Of a stretch of DNA of 64,000 nt, positions 18,490-29,438 are shown piece by piece. The DNA is from Staphylococcus taiwanensis. Lineage in GTDB: Bacteria > Bacillota > Bacilli > Staphylococcales > Staphylococcaceae. The position numbers and the translations under genes are program-made. Position 1 is the stretch's first letter. Every line of letters begins with the position of its first letter. The DNA is taken from contig CP058667.1 of NCBI GenBank assembly GCA_020544305.1, forward strand, positions 806,001 through 870,000. Reading direction: 5' to 3'. The notes beneath the pieces were generated by a model that did no database searches, was not told the DNA's origin, and saw nothing but the letters and a program-made list of their open reading frames with translations.

Positions 18490-19824
18490 GTGAAAAAATA
18501 CTTTCAGTTCGACAAATACGGTACTAACTATAAGAAAGAGATAATTGGTGGTATCACAACTTTCTTATCAATGGCATATATTTTAGCAGTTAATCCGCAA
18601 GTTTTAAGTTTAGCAGGCGTTAAAGGCGTTTCAGCCGACATGAAAATGGATCAAGGTGCTATATTTGTTGCTACAGCTTTAGCAGCATTTGTTGGTTCAC
18701 TATTTATGGGACTTATCGCTAGGTATCCAATTGCTCTAGCACCTGGTATGGGATTAAACGCGTTCTTTGCATTTACAGTTGTTTTAACTATGGGTATACC
18801 TTGGCAGATTGGCTTAACAGGCGTATTATTCTCTGGTTTATTCTTTGCCATATTAACGATGACAGGGCTAAGGGAGACAATCATCAATGCCATTCCATAT
18901 CAGATGAAAATGGCAGTGTCCGCAGGGATTGGTTTGTTTATCACGTTTGTAGGACTTCAAAGCGCTGGTATAATTGTTAAAAATGATTCCACTTTAGTTA
19001 CGCTAGGTCATTTAACTAAAGGACCGGTATTATTAGCCATCTTTGGTATTATCATCACAATTATTTTATATGCAAGAAAAGTTCCAGGTTCAATCTTCAT
19101 CGGAATGATTATCACTGCAATTGTAGGGATGATAACTGGATTGATACATACGCCATCTGGTGTTATTGGAGAAATTCCTAGTATTAAACCAACATTTGGT
19201 GCAGCTTTTGAAGCATTTAAAGATCCAAGTCAATTATTCACAATTCAATTTTTAATTGTAATCTTAACTTTCTTCTTCATTGATTTCTTTGATACTGCAG
19301 GTACATTAGTAGCAGTGGCATCACAAGCGGGGATTATGAAAGATAATAAATTACCTAGAGCAGGACGAGCATTATTTGCTGATTCATTAGCAACGATTGT
19401 TGGTGCAGTTTTTGGTACTACAACGACTACATCTTATATTGAATCAACATCTGGTGTAGCTGTTGGAGCTAGAACTGGGTTTGCAAGTATCGTAACAGGT
19501 TTCTGTTTCTTATTAGCACTTTTCTTTAGTCCATTAATTGAAGTGGTTACAAGTGCAGTAACTACACCTGCATTAGTAGTTGTAGGTATCTTAATGGCTT
19601 CAAACTTTGCTGAAATTAATTGGAAGAAATTTGAAGTTGCAGTTCCTGCATTTATTACAATTATTATGATGCCTTTATCATATTCAATTGCGACAGGTAT
19701 TGCATGCGGATTTGTATTTTATCCTATTACAATGTTAATTACTAAAAAACATAAAGAAGTGCACCCAATTATGTATTTCTTAATGGTATTGTTCATATTG
19801 TACTTTATCTTTGTACACGGCTAA
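18490..19824 (+). CDS. pbuG: Hypoxanthine/guanine permease, NCS2/AzgA type
   Basis: A 444-residue polytopic protein of the AzgA-like NCS2 branch. The N-terminal YKKEIIGGITTFLSMAYILAVNP, then APGMGLNAFFAFTVV (the QH/NG-like TM3 substrate motif region), FFDTAGTLVAVASQAG in TM8 and GAVFGTTTTTSYIESTSGVA in TM10 are diagnostic. It imports hypoxanthine/guanine, perhaps adenine, with protons. The start is GTG with AAAGGAG about 9 nt upstream. No purine-riboswitch aptamer fits the short gap upstream. The exact symbol among paralogues is uncertain. Confidence 0.88.
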   Translation: MKKYFQFDKYGTNYKKEIIGGITTFLSMAYILAVNPQVLSLAGVKGVSADMKMDQGAIFVATALAAFVGSLFMGLIARYPIALAPGMGLNAFFAFTVVLTMGIPWQIGLTGVLFSGLFFAILTMTGLRETIINAIPYQMKMAVSAGIGLFITFVGLQSAGIIVKNDSTLVTLGHLTKGPVLLAIFGIIITIILYARKVPGSIFIGMIITAIVGMITGLIHTPSGVIGEIPSIKPTFGAAFEAFKDPSQLFTIQFLIVILTFFFIDFFDTAGTLVAVASQAGIMKDNKLPRAGRALFADSLATIVGAVFGTTTTTSYIESTSGVAVGARTGFASIVTGFCFLLALFFSPLIEVVTSAVTTPALVVVGILMASNFAEINWKKFEVAVPAFITIIMMPLSYSIATGIACGFVFYPITMLITKKHKEVHPIMYFLMVLFILYFIFVHG

Positions 19825-19840
19825 TAAAAAATAAAATTAA

Positions 19841-19880
19841 AAGGGCGGTTTTCTCTAAAATAGAGAAAACTGCCCTTTAT
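19841..19880. terminator. Bidirectional terminator between purine permease and small membrane gene
   Basis: Stem AAGGGCGGTTTTCTCT / AGAGAAAACTGCCCTT with flanking A and T tracts between two convergent genes. Confidence 0.85.
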
Positions 19881-19889
19881 CTATGTCAT

Positions 19890-20285
19890 CTATTTATTTT
19901 TATAATGTTCATCTTTATATTGAGTATATATTACTCTTGCATCTTTATTAGGAAAATAAGTTGGCGCACTTAAAACGATAAACACAAAGAATACCATTAA
20001 AAAGAAAAGTACCCAATGAGTAAACATCCCAATAATAGGGATAAAGGCGATAAATGATCCAATCACTCCAATAAGTGGAATAATTGCCATCGGTTTAATT
20101 GCATTTTGTCGATCAACTATTAGAATGATAAACAATATTAGATATAACAGTGCATTAAATAAAAGAGGCTGCCAACCAAAACTAACTATTACACTCCCAC
20201 CTAAAAAAGGAATCCCATAGAAGAATTCAAATGCAAGTAATATGATGCTAATAATAGATAGTGTAGCCTTAATATTTCTTTTCAA
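19890..20285 (-). CDS. Membrane protein of unknown function
   Basis: A 131-residue protein with four predicted transmembrane helices (about 8-28, 36-58, 65-85 and 88-108) and a short charged cytoplasmic tail (NKDARVIYTQYKDEHYKNK). I do not recognise a family. The ATG is preceded by CGGAGGTG at a good distance on the minus strand, so translation is credible. It is divergent from the S10 operon. Confidence 0.65.
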   Translation of the reverse strand: MKRNIKATLSIISIILLAFEFFYGIPFLGGSVIVSFGWQPLLFNALLYLILFIILIVDRQNAIKPMAIIPLIGVIGSFIAFIPIIGMFTHWVLFFLMVFFVFIVLSAPTYFPNKDARVIYTQYKDEHYKNK

Positions 20286-20498
20286 GTTTATTCACCTCCG
20301 TGAAATAGTTTGATTGTATTTAAAATAAACGATATATACTATAGTAGATTTTACATAACTAATACGTTCTACATTAATATTATAATTGAAATTTTAAAAA
20401 AGGGAAAAAATTTACTTAAAAAGGTTGAAGTACATGATTATTTCAAGTACAATACTAAAGTATGTGTTAGACAAGAGTACAAAAGTTATAGAAAAGCC

Positions 20499-20527
20499 TT
20501 GATTTATCAATGTTTTTCATGTAACAT
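20499..20527 (+). promoter_or_regulatory. Probable promoter of the S10 ribosomal operon
   Basis: TTGATT (20499-20504), 17-nt spacer, TAACAT (20522-20527). It leaves a leader of about 130 nt before rpsJ. The rest of the 378-nt gap 20286-20663 contains an 87-codon open frame (20310-20573) that I do not consider a gene, because it crosses this promoter. Confidence 0.6.
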
Positions 20528-20533
20528 ATCTAA

Positions 20534-20650
20534 TGTTGGACTTGATGAAAGCGATGAAGCGAAAGGTTACTGACACACCCGGCCGCTTTGCCATGGCGCT
20601 GTGTAAGATAGTTTTCGTGGAGAAGTCTATCACTCAAATGTAGACGAATA
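20534..20650 (+). promoter_or_regulatory. Structured 5' leader of the S10 operon
   Basis: Contains a GC-rich stem, ACACA...TGTGT enclosing GCC...GGC (20573-20607), unusual in this AT-rich genome, then a second weaker element (GATAGTTTTCGTGGAGAAGTCTATC, partly self-complementary). No poly-T attenuator is evident. A regulatory role, e.g. ribosomal-protein feedback, is inferred only. Confidence 0.45.
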
Positions 20651-20651
20651 A

Positions 20652-20972
<321 letters not shown>

Positions 20973-20998
20973 GATAAATTTTAGGAGGTGGACTTTCG

Positions 20999-21661
20999 AT
21001 GACCAAAGGAATCTTAGGAAGAAAAATTGGGATGACTCAAGTATTCGGAGAAAACGGTGAATTAATCCCAGTTACAGTAGTAGAAGCAAGTCAAAACGTA
21101 GTATTACAAAAGAAAACTGAAGAAGTAGATGGTTACAATGCTATCCAAGTAGGTTTTGATGATAAAAAAGCATATAAAAAAGATGCAAAATCAAACAAAT
21201 ATGCTAATAAACCAACTGAAGGTCACGCTAAAAAAGCTGGCGTAACACCTAAGCGCTTCATTCGTGAATTCAGAAACGTTAATGTTGATGAATACGAAGT
21301 AGGTCAAGAAGTCTCAGTTGATACTTTTGAAGCTGGAGATATTATTGATGTAACAGGTACTTCGAAAGGTAAAGGTTTCCAAGGTGCAATTAAACGTCAT
21401 GGCCAAGCACGCGGACCAATGGCTCACGGTTCTCATTTCCATAGAGCACCAGGTTCAGTAGGTATGGCTTCAGATGCTTCAAGAGTATTTAAAGGTCAAA
21501 AAATGCCTGGACGTATGGGTGGTAACACAGTTACTGTTCAAAACTTAGAAGTAGTTCAAGTTGACGCAGAAAACAATGTTATTTTAGTAAAAGGTAATGT
21601 ACCTGGACCTAAAAAAGGTTTCGTAGAAATCCAAACTTCAATTAAAAAAGGTAATAAATAA
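20999..21661 (+). CDS. rplC: 50S ribosomal protein L3
   Basis: A 220-residue L3 beginning [15 protein letters not shown]. The extended loop [27 protein letters not shown] region (about 143-165) reaches the peptidyl transferase centre and contains the substrate Gln methylation neighbourhood in other species. It is an early assembly protein binding 23S rRNA. TAGGAGGTGG lies 8 nt before the ATG, and it sits 26 nt after rpsJ. Confidence 0.99.
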   Translation: MTKGILGRKIGMTQVFGENGELIPVTVVEASQNVVLQKKTEEVDGYNAIQVGFDDKKAYKKDAKSNKYANKPTEGHAKKAGVTPKRFIREFRNVNVDEYEVGQEVSVDTFEAGDIIDVTGTSKGKGFQGAIKRHGQARGPMAHGSHFHRAPGSVGMASDASRVFKGQKMPGRMGGNTVTVQNLEVVQVDAENNVILVKGNVPGPKKGFVEIQTSIKKGNK

Positions 21662-21688
21662 TAAGTAGCGAAAGGAGGAAAAAGCATA

Positions 21689-22312
21689 ATGGCTAATTAT
21701 GATGTATTAAAAGTAGACGGATCTAAATCAGGTTCTGTTGAATTAAGCGATTCAGTATTCGCTATTGAACCAAACAACAGTGTTCTTTTTGAAGCAATCA
21801 ACTTACAACGTGCTTCATTACGCCAAGGAACTCATGCAGTTAAAAATCGTTCAGCTGTACGTGGTGGCGGACGTAAACCATGGAGACAAAAAGGTACAGG
21901 ACGTGCACGTCAAGGTACAATCCGTGCTCCACAATGGCGTGGTGGTGGTATCGTATTCGGACCAACACCAAGAAGTTATGCATATAAAATGCCTAAGAAA
22001 ATGCGTCGTTTAGCATTACGTTCTGCATTATCTTTCAAAGTTCAAGAAAACAACTTTACAGTTATTGATAATTTTGGTTTTGATGCTCCAAAAACAAAAG
22101 AATTCAAAAACGTATTAACTACACTTGAACAACCTAAAAAAGTGTTAGTAGTTACTGAAAACGAAGATGTAAATGTTGAATTATCAGCACGTAACATTCC
22201 TGGTGTTCAAGTGAGTACTGCACAAGGCTTAAACGTATTAGATATCTCTAGCGCAGATAGTGTTATCATTACTGAAACAGCAGCTAAAAAAGTTGAGGAG
22301 GTGCTCGGATAA
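21689..22312 (+). CDS. rplD: 50S ribosomal protein L4
   Basis: A 207-residue L4/L1e protein. The loop [21 protein letters not shown] (about 53-73) with [12 protein letters not shown] lines the nascent-peptide exit tunnel and is where macrolide-resistance changes occur in other bacteria; it appears wild type. Its stop overlaps the rplW start by one base (TAATG), indicating coupled translation. The Shine-Dalgarno AAAGGAGGAAA is very strong. Confidence 0.99.
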   Translation: MANYDVLKVDGSKSGSVELSDSVFAIEPNNSVLFEAINLQRASLRQGTHAVKNRSAVRGGGRKPWRQKGTGRARQGTIRAPQWRGGGIVFGPTPRSYAYKMPKKMRRLALRSALSFKVQENNFTVIDNFGFDAPKTKEFKNVLTTLEQPKKVLVVTENEDVNVELSARNIPGVQVSTAQGLNVLDISSADSVIITETAAKKVEEVLG

Positions 22313-22587
22313 TGGAAGCAAGAGATGTTCTTAAGCGCCCCGTAATCACTGAAAAATCTTCTGAAGCTATGGCTGAAGATAAATATACTTTCGACGTAGA
22401 TACTCGTGCTAATAAAACACAAGTTAAAATTGCAGTTGAAGAAATCTTCGATGTAAAAGTTGAAAATGTAAATATCATCAACTATAAACCTAAGAAAAAA
22501 CGTATGGGCCGTTACCAAGGCTATACAAATAAAAGAAGAAAAGCGATTGTTAAACTTAAAGAAGGTTCAATCGACTTATTCAACTAA
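22312..22587 (+). CDS. rplW: 50S ribosomal protein L23
   Basis: A 91-residue L23 ([19 protein letters not shown]). It surrounds the tunnel exit and is the docking site for trigger factor and [23 protein letters not shown] is the basic rRNA-binding loop. Its ribosome site (GAGGAGGTG) lies inside the end of rplD, and the ATG shares the final A of the rplD stop. Confidence 0.99.
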   Translation: MEARDVLKRPVITEKSSEAMAEDKYTFDVDTRANKTQVKIAVEEIFDVKVENVNIINYKPKKKRMGRYQGYTNKRRKAIVKLKEGSIDLFN

Positions 22588-22629
22588 AACAAAATAAAAT
22601 AAAAGTTACCATTAAGGAGGTAAGCGACA

Positions 22630-23463
22630 ATGGCTCTTAAAAAATATAAGCCAATAACAAATGGTCGTCGTAATATGACTAGTTTAGATTTCGCAGAAAT
22701 CACGAAATCAACTCCAGAAAAGTCATTATTACAACCGCTACCGAAAAAAGCGGGTCGTAACAACCAAGGTAAATTGACAGTTCGTCACCATGGTGGAGGA
22801 CATAAACGTCAATACCGTGTTATCGATTTCAAACGTAATAAAGATGGAATCACTGCAAAAGTTGATTCAATTCAATATGATCCAAACCGTTCAGCTAACA
22901 TCGCATTATTAGTATATGCAGACGGTGAAAAACGCTACATTATCGCACCAAAAGGATTACAAGTAGGCCAAGTAGTTGAAAGTGGTGCAGATGCAGATAT
23001 CAAAGTTGGTAATGCATTACCATTACAAAACATTCCAGTTGGTACTGTAATCCACAACATCGAATTAAAACCTGGTAAAGGTGGACAACTTGCTCGTTCA
23101 GCAGGTGCAAGTTCACAAGTACTTGGTAAAGAAGGTAAATACGTATTAATCAGATTACGTTCTGGTGAAGTTCGTATGATTTTATCAACATGTCGTGCAA
23201 CAATCGGTCAAGTTGGTAACTTACAACATGAATTAGTTAACGTTGGTAAAGCGGGTCGTTCTAGATGGAAAGGTATCCGTCCAACAGTTCGTGGTTCTGT
23301 AATGAACCCTAACGATCACCCACACGGTGGTGGTGAAGGTCGTGCTCCTATCGGTAGACCATCTCCAATGTCACCATGGGGTAAACCAACGCTTGGTAAG
23401 AAAACACGTCGTGGTAAAAAATCATCAGACAAACTTATCGTTCGTGGACGTAAGAAAAAATAA
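22630..23463 (+). CDS. rplB: 50S ribosomal protein L2
   Basis: A 277-residue L2, needed for subunit association and peptidyl transferase activity. The RNA-binding domain ([18 protein letters not shown], about 53-70) and the C-terminal [19 protein letters not shown] segment with the conserved His (about 220-238) are intact. The tail is basic (RGRKKK). It follows rplW by 42 nt with AAGGAGG upstream. Confidence 0.99.
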   Translation: MALKKYKPITNGRRNMTSLDFAEITKSTPEKSLLQPLPKKAGRNNQGKLTVRHHGGGHKRQYRVIDFKRNKDGITAKVDSIQYDPNRSANIALLVYADGEKRYIIAPKGLQVGQVVESGADADIKVGNALPLQNIPVGTVIHNIELKPGKGGQLARSAGASSQVLGKEGKYVLIRLRSGEVRMILSTCRATIGQVGNLQHELVNVGKAGRSRWKGIRPTVRGSVMNPNDHPHGGGEGRAPIGRPSPMSPWGKPTLGKKTRRGKKSSDKLIVRGRKKK

Positions 23464-23527
23464 TAACAACTTATTTGGGTGTGCGGCGTAATTGCTGCAC
23501 GCACATAATAAGAAGGGAGGCGCCCAA

Positions 23528-23806
23528 ATGGCTCGTAGTATTAAAAAAGGACCTTTCGTCGATGATCACTTAATGAAAAAAGTAGAAGCTCAAGACGGAA
23601 GTGAAAAGAAAACAGTAATCAAAACATGGTCACGTCGTTCTACAATTTTCCCCAATTTCATCGGTCATACTTTCGCAGTATACGATGGACGTAAACATGT
23701 ACCTGTTTATGTAACTGAGGATATGGTAGGTCACAAATTAGGTGAATTTGCTCCAACTCGTACATTTAAAGGTCATGCTGCAGACGATAAAAAAACAAGA
23801 AGATAA
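23528..23806 (+). CDS. rpsS: 30S ribosomal protein S19
   Basis: A 92-residue S19 starting [19 protein letters not shown] use the ATG at 23528 because AAGGGAGGCG lies 6-7 nt upstream; the in-frame extension back to 23492 runs through the ribosome site and adds 12 residues not seen in S19. [10 protein letters not shown] and [13 protein letters not shown] are family motifs. It forms a complex with S13 in the 30S head. Confidence 0.99.
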   Translation: MARSIKKGPFVDDHLMKKVEAQDGSEKKTVIKTWSRRSTIFPNFIGHTFAVYDGRKHVPVYVTEDMVGHKLGEFAPTRTFKGHAADDKKTRR

Positions 23807-23833
23807 TAAATAGAAGTAGAGGAGGAAATCCTA

Positions 23834-24187
23834 ATGGAAGCAAAAGCGGTTGCTAGAACAATCAGAATCGCACCTCGTAAAGTAAGATTAGTTCTTGACT
23901 TAATTAGAGGTAAAAATGCTGGAGAAGCTATTGCTATTTTAAAATTAACTAATAAAGCTTCATCACCAGTAATTGAAAAAGTATTAATGTCCGCTTTAGC
24001 AAATGCAGAACATAACTATGATATGAACACTGATGAATTAGTTATCAAAGAAGCATATGCAAATGAAGGACCAACTTTAAAACGTTTCCGTCCACGTGCA
24101 CAAGGTCGTGCAAGTGCTATTAACAAACGTACAAGCCACATTACAATCGTCGTAAGTGACGGAAAAGAAGAAGCTAAAGAAGCTTAA
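23834..24187 (+). CDS. rplV: 50S ribosomal protein L22
   Basis: A 117-residue L22. The core [21 protein letters not shown] is followed by the long beta-hairpin ([21 protein letters not shown], about 79-100) that lines the exit tunnel, a site of macrolide/streptogramin mutations; no duplication or deletion is seen in the loop. GAGGAGG precedes the ATG. Confidence 0.99.
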   Translation: MEAKAVARTIRIAPRKVRLVLDLIRGKNAGEAIAILKLTNKASSPVIEKVLMSALANAEHNYDMNTDELVIKEAYANEGPTLKRFRPRAQGRASAINKRTSHITIVVSDGKEEAKEA

Positions 24188-24210
24188 TAACTATTTAAGG
24201 AGGGAATACT

Positions 24211-24864
24211 GTGGGTCAAAAAATTAATCCTATCGGACTTCGTGTCGGAATCATCCGTGATTGGGAAGCTAAATGGTATGCTGAAAAAGACTTCGCTTCA
24301 CTTTTACACGAAGATTTAAGAATCCGTAAATTCATTGATAACGAATTAAAAGAAGCATCAGTTTCTCACGTTGAAATTGAACGTGCTGCAAACCGTATTA
24401 ACATTGCTATCCACACTGGTAAACCAGGTATGGTAATTGGTAAAGGCGGTTCTGAAATTGAAAAACTTCGTAATAAATTAAATAACTTAACTGATAAAAA
24501 AGTACACATCAACGTTATTGAAGTTAAAAAAGTTGATATCGATGCACGTTTAGTTGCTGAAAATATTGCTCGTCAATTAGAAAACCGTGCTTCATTCCGT
24601 CGTGTACAAAAACAAGCTATTACAAGAGCTATGAAACTTGGTGCTAAAGGTATCAAAACTCAAGTATCAGGTCGTTTAGGCGGAGCAGACATCGCTCGTG
24701 CTGAACAATATTCAGAAGGAACTGTTCCACTTCATACTTTACGTGCTGACATCGATTACGCACATGCTGAAGCAGACACTACTTATGGTAAATTAGGTGT
24801 TAAAGTATGGATCTATCGTGGTGAAGTTCTTCCTACTAAGAATACTAGTGAAGGAGGAAAATAA
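24211..24864 (+). CDS. rpsC: 30S ribosomal protein S3
   Basis: A 217-residue S3 with GTG start and AAGGAGGG upstream. The N-terminal type-II KH domain contains the GxxG loop ([18 protein letters not shown], about 70-87). The C-terminal domain ([21 protein letters not shown]) is part of the mRNA entry tunnel with S4 and S5, acting in helicase activity. Two bases separate its stop from rplP. Confidence 0.99.
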   Translation: MGQKINPIGLRVGIIRDWEAKWYAEKDFASLLHEDLRIRKFIDNELKEASVSHVEIERAANRINIAIHTGKPGMVIGKGGSEIEKLRNKLNNLTDKKVHINVIEVKKVDIDARLVAENIARQLENRASFRRVQKQAITRAMKLGAKGIKTQVSGRLGGADIARAEQYSEGTVPLHTLRADIDYAHAEADTTYGKLGVKVWIYRGEVLPTKNTSEGGK

Positions 24865-24866
24865 TA

Positions 24867-25301
24867 ATGTTACTACCAAAACGTGTTAAATATCGTCGTC
24901 AACATCGTCCAAAAACAACTGGTCGTTCTAAAGGCGGTAACTATGTAACATTTGGTGAGTATGGATTGCAAGCTACTACAACATCTTGGATCACATCTCG
25001 TCAAATCGAATCTGCTCGTATTGCTATGACACGTTACATGAAACGTGGCGGGAAAGTTTGGATTAAAATCTTCCCTCATACACCATATACTAAAAAACCT
25101 TTAGAAGTACGTATGGGTTCTGGTAAAGGTGCCGTAGAAGGCTGGATCGCTGTTGTAAAACCAGGTAGAATCTTATTCGAGGTTGCTGGTGTATCTGAAG
25201 AAGTTGCTCGTGAAGCATTACGTTTAGCAAGTCACAAACTTCCAGTAAAAACTAAGTTTGTAAAACGTGAAGAATTGGGTGGTGAAACAAATGAAAGCTA
25301 A
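24867..25301 (+). CDS. rplP: 50S ribosomal protein L16
   Basis: A 144-residue L16 ([22 protein letters not shown]). It binds near the A site and organises 23S helices 38 and 89; [20 protein letters not shown] is the conserved basic tract. The gene overlaps the true start of rpmC by 11 nt, implying coupled translation. GAAGGAGG lies within the end of rpsC. Confidence 0.99.
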   Translation: MLLPKRVKYRRQHRPKTTGRSKGGNYVTFGEYGLQATTTSWITSRQIESARIAMTRYMKRGGKVWIKIFPHTPYTKKPLEVRMGSGKGAVEGWIAVVKPGRILFEVAGVSEEVAREALRLASHKLPVKTKFVKREELGGETNES

Positions 25302-25500
25302 GGAAATTAGAGACTTAACCACTTCAGAAATCGAAGAACAAATCAAATCTTCAAAAGAAGAGCTTTTTAACCTACGCTTTCAGTTAGCTACAGGTCAATT
25401 AGAGGAAACTGCACGTATTCGTACAGTTAGAAAAACGATTGCACGTCTAAAAACTGTTGCTCGTGAAAGAGAAATCGAACAAAGTAAAGCTAATCAATAA
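25291..25500 (+). CDS. rpmC: 50S ribosomal protein L29
   Basis: A 69-residue two-helix L29 starting [17 protein letters not shown]. The ATG at 25291 overlaps the end of rplP; a longer reading from 25267 is a rplP overlap artefact. [15 protein letters not shown] is the family signature. L29 sits beside L23 at the tunnel exit. The ribosome site GGGTGGTG is within rplP. Confidence 0.98.
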
Positions 25501-25526
25501 TCTATATGAAAGAGGAGGTTACAAAA

Positions 25527-25790
25527 GTGAGTGAAAGAAACGATCGTAAAGTTTATGTAGGTAAAGTTGTTTCAGATAAAATGGACAAAACTATCACTGT
25601 ATTAGTTGAAACTTACAAAACACACAAATTATACGGTAAACGTGTAAAATACTCTAAAAAATACAAAACTCATGATGAAAACAATTCAGCTAAATTAGGA
25701 GACATTGTTAAAATTCAAGAAACTCGTCCTTTATCAGCATCAAAACGTTTTCGTTTAGTAGAAATTGTTGAAGAGTCAGTAATTATTTAA
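25527..25790 (+). CDS. rpsQ: 30S ribosomal protein S17
   Basis: An 87-residue S17 (OB fold) beginning with GTG and reading [27 protein letters not shown] is placed 8 nt upstream of this GTG, while the ATG at 25506 would lie upstream of that ribosome site. [23 protein letters not shown] is the conserved C-terminal segment. It binds 16S rRNA early in assembly. Confidence 0.98.
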   Translation: MSERNDRKVYVGKVVSDKMDKTITVLVETYKTHKLYGKRVKYSKKYKTHDENNSAKLGDIVKIQETRPLSASKRFRLVEIVEESVII

Positions 25791-25818
25791 TACAAGATTA
25801 GAGATAAGGGAGGTTTAA

Positions 25819-26190
<372 letters not shown>

Positions 26191-26225
26191 TTTATAAAAA
26201 CCATATCATTTAAGGAGGTGCCCAC

Positions 26226-26543
26226 ATGCATATCAAAAAAGGTGACAACGTAAAAGTTATCGCAGGTAAAGACAAAGGTAAAGAAGGTAAAGTAGTTGCT
26301 ACTGAACCTAAAAAAGACCGTGTCGTTGTGGAAGGTGTTAACGTTATCAAAAAACACCAAAAACCAACTCAATTAAATCCTGAAGGTGGAATCTTAGAAA
26401 CAGAGGCAGCAATCCATGTTTCTAACGTACAATTATTAGACCCTAAAACAAACGAACCTACACGTGTTGGATACAAAGTTGTAGACGGCAAAAAAGTTCG
26501 TATCGCTAAAAAATCAGGCGAAGAAATCAAATCTAATAATTAA
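26226..26543 (+). CDS. rplX: 50S ribosomal protein L24
   Basis: A 105-residue L24 with an N-terminal KOW motif ([20 protein letters not shown], about 4-23) and the family segment [12 protein letters not shown]. It is an assembly initiator of the 50S subunit. AAGGAGGTG lies about 6 nt before ATG; it follows rplN by 35 nt. Confidence 0.99.
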   Translation: MHIKKGDNVKVIAGKDKGKEGKVVATEPKKDRVVVEGVNVIKKHQKPTQLNPEGGILETEAAIHVSNVQLLDPKTNEPTRVGYKVVDGKKVRIAKKSGEEIKSNN

Positions 26544-26568
26544 TAACTAGTTGAAAGGAGGATCCACT

Positions 26569-27108
26569 TTGAACCGTTTAAAAGAAAGATACAATACTGA
26601 AGTTACTGAAAACTTAGTGAAAAAATTCAACTATAGTTCTGTAATGGAAGTACCAAAAATCGAAAAAATTGTTGTAAATATGGGTGTAGGTGATGCAGTT
26701 CAAAATTCTAAAGTATTAGATAATGCTGTTGAAGAATTAGAATTAATCACTGGTCAAAAACCATTAGTAACAAAAGCTAAAAAATCAGTTGCAACATTCC
26801 GTTTACGTGAAGGTATGCCTATCGGTGCGAAAGTTACGCTTCGCGGAGAAAGAATGTATGAATTCTTAGATAAATTAATCGCAGTTTCATTACCTCGTGT
26901 ACGTGACTTCCAAGGTGTTTCTAAAAAAGCATTCGATGGTCGCGGTAACTACACTTTAGGAATTAAAGAACAATTAATTTTCCCAGAAATCGATTATGAT
27001 AAAGTAAGTAAAGTAAGAGGAATGGATATTGTTATCGTAACAACTGCTAACACTGACGAGGAAGCTCGTGAATTGTTAACAAACTTCGGTATGCCATTTC
27101 GTAAATAA
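26569..27108 (+). CDS. rplE: 50S ribosomal protein L5
   Basis: A 179-residue L5 ([15 protein letters not shown]...). The start is the rare TTG at 26569-26571, 6 nt after AAAGGAGG; the alternative upstream TTG (26551) overlaps that ribosome site. [36 protein letters not shown] and [13 protein letters not shown] are family motifs. L5 binds 5S rRNA and contacts P-site tRNA. Confidence 0.98.
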   Translation: MNRLKERYNTEVTENLVKKFNYSSVMEVPKIEKIVVNMGVGDAVQNSKVLDNAVEELELITGQKPLVTKAKKSVATFRLREGMPIGAKVTLRGERMYEFLDKLIAVSLPRVRDFQGVSKKAFDGRGNYTLGIKEQLIFPEIDYDKVSKVRGMDIVIVTTANTDEEARELLTNFGMPFRK

Positions 27109-27131
27109 TCTCTAAAAAGGAGGCTAATTAA

Positions 27132-27317
27132 GTGGCTAAAACTTCTATGGTTGCTAAGCAACAGAAAAAACAAAAATATGCAGTACGTGAATATACTCGT
27201 TGTGAACGTTGTGGTCGTCCACATTCTGTATATCGTAAATTCAAATTATGCCGTATTTGTTTCCGTGAATTAGCTTACAAAGGCCAAATTCCTGGCGTAC
27301 GTAAAGCTAGCTGGTAA
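27132..27317 (+). CDS. rpsZ: 30S ribosomal protein S14, zinc-binding type Z
   Basis: A 61-residue short S14 with two CxxC pairs (CERCGRP and CRIC), so the zinc-containing C+ form. A zinc-independent rpsN paralogue, if present, would be elsewhere. GTG start, with AAGGAGG 8 nt upstream. [21 protein letters not shown] is almost invariant in Firmicutes. Confidence 0.98.
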
Positions 27318-27348
27318 TATATAAGAGTCTGAAAGGAGGCAACAATCA

Positions 27349-27747
27349 ATGACAATGACAGATCCAATCGCAGATATGCTTACTCGTGTAAGAAACGCAA
27401 ACATGGTGCGTCACGAGAAGTTAGAATTACCTGCGTCTAACATAAAAAAACAAATTGCTGAAATCTTAAAAAATGAAGGTTTCATTAAAAACGTAGAATA
27501 CGTTGAAGATGATAAACAAGGTGTTATTCGTTTATTCTTAAAATATGGTCAAAACAATGAACGTGTTATCACAGGATTAAAACGTATCTCTAAACCTGGT
27601 TTACGTGTATATGCTAAAGCAAACGAAGTACCTAAAGTATTAAATGGTTTAGGTATTGCATTAGTATCAACTTCTGAAGGTGTAATCACTGATAAAGAAG
27701 CAAGAAAACGTAACGTTGGTGGAGAAATTATCGCATACGTTTGGTAA
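27349..27747 (+). CDS. rpsH: 30S ribosomal protein S8
   Basis: A 132-residue S8 ([19 protein letters not shown]). Its C-terminal domain ([20 protein letters not shown]) binds the 16S central domain; in E. coli S8 is also the spc-operon repressor. GAAAGGAGG stands 9 nt before the ATG. A second in-frame ATG two codons later is possible. Confidence 0.99.
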   Translation: MTMTDPIADMLTRVRNANMVRHEKLELPASNIKKQIAEILKNEGFIKNVEYVEDDKQGVIRLFLKYGQNNERVITGLKRISKPGLRVYAKANEVPKVLNGLGIALVSTSEGVITDKEARKRNVGGEIIAYVW

Positions 27748-27771
27748 TAATAAATAAGGAGGTGCCATAAC

Positions 27772-28308
27772 ATGAGTCGTGTTGGTAAGAAAATTATTGA
27801 CATCCCTAGCGACGTTACAGTAACTTTTGATGGTCATACAGCTACTGTAAAAGGTCCTAAAGGTGAATTAACTAGAACATTTAACGAAAGAATGACTTTC
27901 AAACAAGAAGAAAACACACTTGAAGTTGTAAGACCTACTGATTCTAAAGATGACAGAACAGTTCATGGTACAACTCGTGCTTTATTAAATAATATGGTAC
28001 AAGGTGTTTCTCAAGGATTTGAAAAAACACTTGAGCTTGTTGGTGTAGGTTACCGTGCACAAATGCAAGGTAGTGACTTAGTATTAAACGTTGGTTATTC
28101 TCACCCTGTAGAAATTAAAGCTGAAAATGGCATTACTTTCGCAGTAGAGAAAAACACAACAGTTAGAGTATCTGGTGTATCTAAAGAACAAGTTGGAGCA
28201 ATCGCTTCAAATATCCGTTCAGTAAGACCTCCAGAACCTTACAAAGGAAAAGGTATCCGTTACCAAGGTGAATATGTTCGCCGTAAAGAAGGTAAAACTG
28301 GTAAATAA
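27772..28308 (+). CDS. rplF: 50S ribosomal protein L6
   Basis: A 178-residue L6 made of two homologous domains. The C-terminal [19 protein letters not shown] (about 147-165) is the diagnostic motif and binds the sarcin-ricin loop region. AAGGAGG is 9 nt upstream of the ATG. It follows rpsH by 24 nt. Confidence 0.99.
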   Translation: MSRVGKKIIDIPSDVTVTFDGHTATVKGPKGELTRTFNERMTFKQEENTLEVVRPTDSKDDRTVHGTTRALLNNMVQGVSQGFEKTLELVGVGYRAQMQGSDLVLNVGYSHPVEIKAENGITFAVEKNTTVRVSGVSKEQVGAIASNIRSVRPPEPYKGKGIRYQGEYVRRKEGKTGK

Positions 28309-28339
28309 TAGATAACTCTATCAAGAAAGGAGTAATACA

Positions 28340-28702
28340 ATGATCAGTAAAATTGATAAAAACAAAGTGCGTTTGAAAAGACATGCTCGTGTGCGTACTA
28401 AATTATCAGGTACAGCTGAAAAACCACGTTTAAATGTATATCGTTCAAACAAACACATTTATGCACAAATTATCGATGATGTTAAAGGCGAAACTTTAGT
28501 TCAAGCTTCATCAAAAGATAAAGATATCGCAAGTGATTCAGCTTCTAAAGTTGATTTATCAACAAAAGTTGGCGAAGCAATCGCTAAAAAAGCTTCTGAT
28601 AAAGGTATCAAAGCTATCGTATTTGATCGTGGTGGTTACTTATACCATGGTCGCGTAAAAGCATTAGCAGATGCAGCTAGAGAAAGCGGATTAGAATTTT
28701 AA
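28340..28702 (+). CDS. rplR: 50S ribosomal protein L18
   Basis: A 120-residue L18 that binds 5S rRNA with L5. [20 protein letters not shown] is the basic N-terminal RNA-binding part, and [20 protein letters not shown] is conserved at the C-terminus. AGAAAGGAG precedes the ATG. Confidence 0.99.
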   Translation: MISKIDKNKVRLKRHARVRTKLSGTAEKPRLNVYRSNKHIYAQIIDDVKGETLVQASSKDKDIASDSASKVDLSTKVGEAIAKKASDKGIKAIVFDRGGYLYHGRVKALADAARESGLEF

Positions 28703-28722
28703 TTTAAAGGAGGGACAAATAC

Positions 28723-29223
28723 ATGGCTCGTAGAGAAGAAGAAACGAAAGAATTTGAAGAACGCGTTGTTACAATTAATCGTGTTGCTAAAGTTGTTAAA
28801 GGTGGTCGTCGTTTCCGTTTCACTGCATTAGTAGTAGTTGGAGACAAAAATGGTCGTGTAGGTTTCGGTACAGGTAAAGCTCAAGAAGTACCTGAAGCTA
28901 TCAAAAAAGCTGTCGAAGCAGCTAAAAAAGATTTAGTAGTCGTTCCACGTGTAGATGGAACTACTCCACACATTATTACTGGTCGTTACGGTTCAGGTAG
29001 CGTATTCATGAAACCAGCTGCACCTGGTACAGGAGTTATCGCTGGTGGTCCAGTACGTGCCGTATTAGAATTAGCAGGTATCACTGATATCTTAAGTAAA
29101 TCATTAGGATCAAACACACCAATCAATATGGTTCGTGCTACAATCAATGGTTTACAAAACCTTAAAAACGCTGAAGATGTTGCGAAATTACGTGGCAAAT
29201 CAGTAGAAGAATTATATAATTAA
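28723..29223 (+). CDS. rpsE: 30S ribosomal protein S5
   Basis: A 166-residue S5 with the double-stranded RNA-binding-like N-terminal domain ([25 protein letters not shown], about 18-42). [18 protein letters not shown] follows. The loop around residues 20-30, where spectinomycin-resistance changes occur, looks wild type. AAAGGAGGG is present upstream. Confidence 0.99.
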   Translation: MARREEETKEFEERVVTINRVAKVVKGGRRFRFTALVVVGDKNGRVGFGTGKAQEVPEAIKKAVEAAKKDLVVVPRVDGTTPHIITGRYGSGSVFMKPAAPGTGVIAGGPVRAVLELAGITDILSKSLGSNTPINMVRATINGLQNLKNAEDVAKLRGKSVEELYN

Positions 29224-29239
29224 GGAGGGAAAATAGATA

Positions 29240-29419
29240 ATGGCTAAATTACAAATTACCCTCACTCGTAGTGTTATTGGTCGTCCTGAAACACAACGTA
29301 AAACTGTTGAAGCTTTAGGTCTTAAAAAGACTAATAGTTCAGTAGTTGTTGAAGATAACCCTGCAATTCGTGGGCAAATCAACAAAGTTAAACACTTATT
29401 AACAGTTGAAGAAAAATAA
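29240..29419 (+). CDS. rpmD: 50S ribosomal protein L30
   Basis: A 59-residue L30 translated from the ATG at 29240: [16 protein letters not shown], then [20 protein letters not shown], ending HLLTVEEK. The gene is short but unmistakable, with AAGGAGGG upstream, 16 nt after rpsE and 19 nt before rplO, its canonical place in the spc operon. Confidence 0.98.
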   Translation: MAKLQITLTRSVIGRPETQRKTVEALGLKKTNSSVVVEDNPAIRGQINKVKHLLTVEEK

Positions 29420-29438
29420 TTAAGGAGGTGCCTATAAA

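Noticed and set aside
20310..20573. 87-codon open frame upstream of rpsJ
   Set aside because: It has no good ribosome site, an atypical Tyr/Ile/Lys composition, and crosses the probable S10 promoter and the start of its leader.
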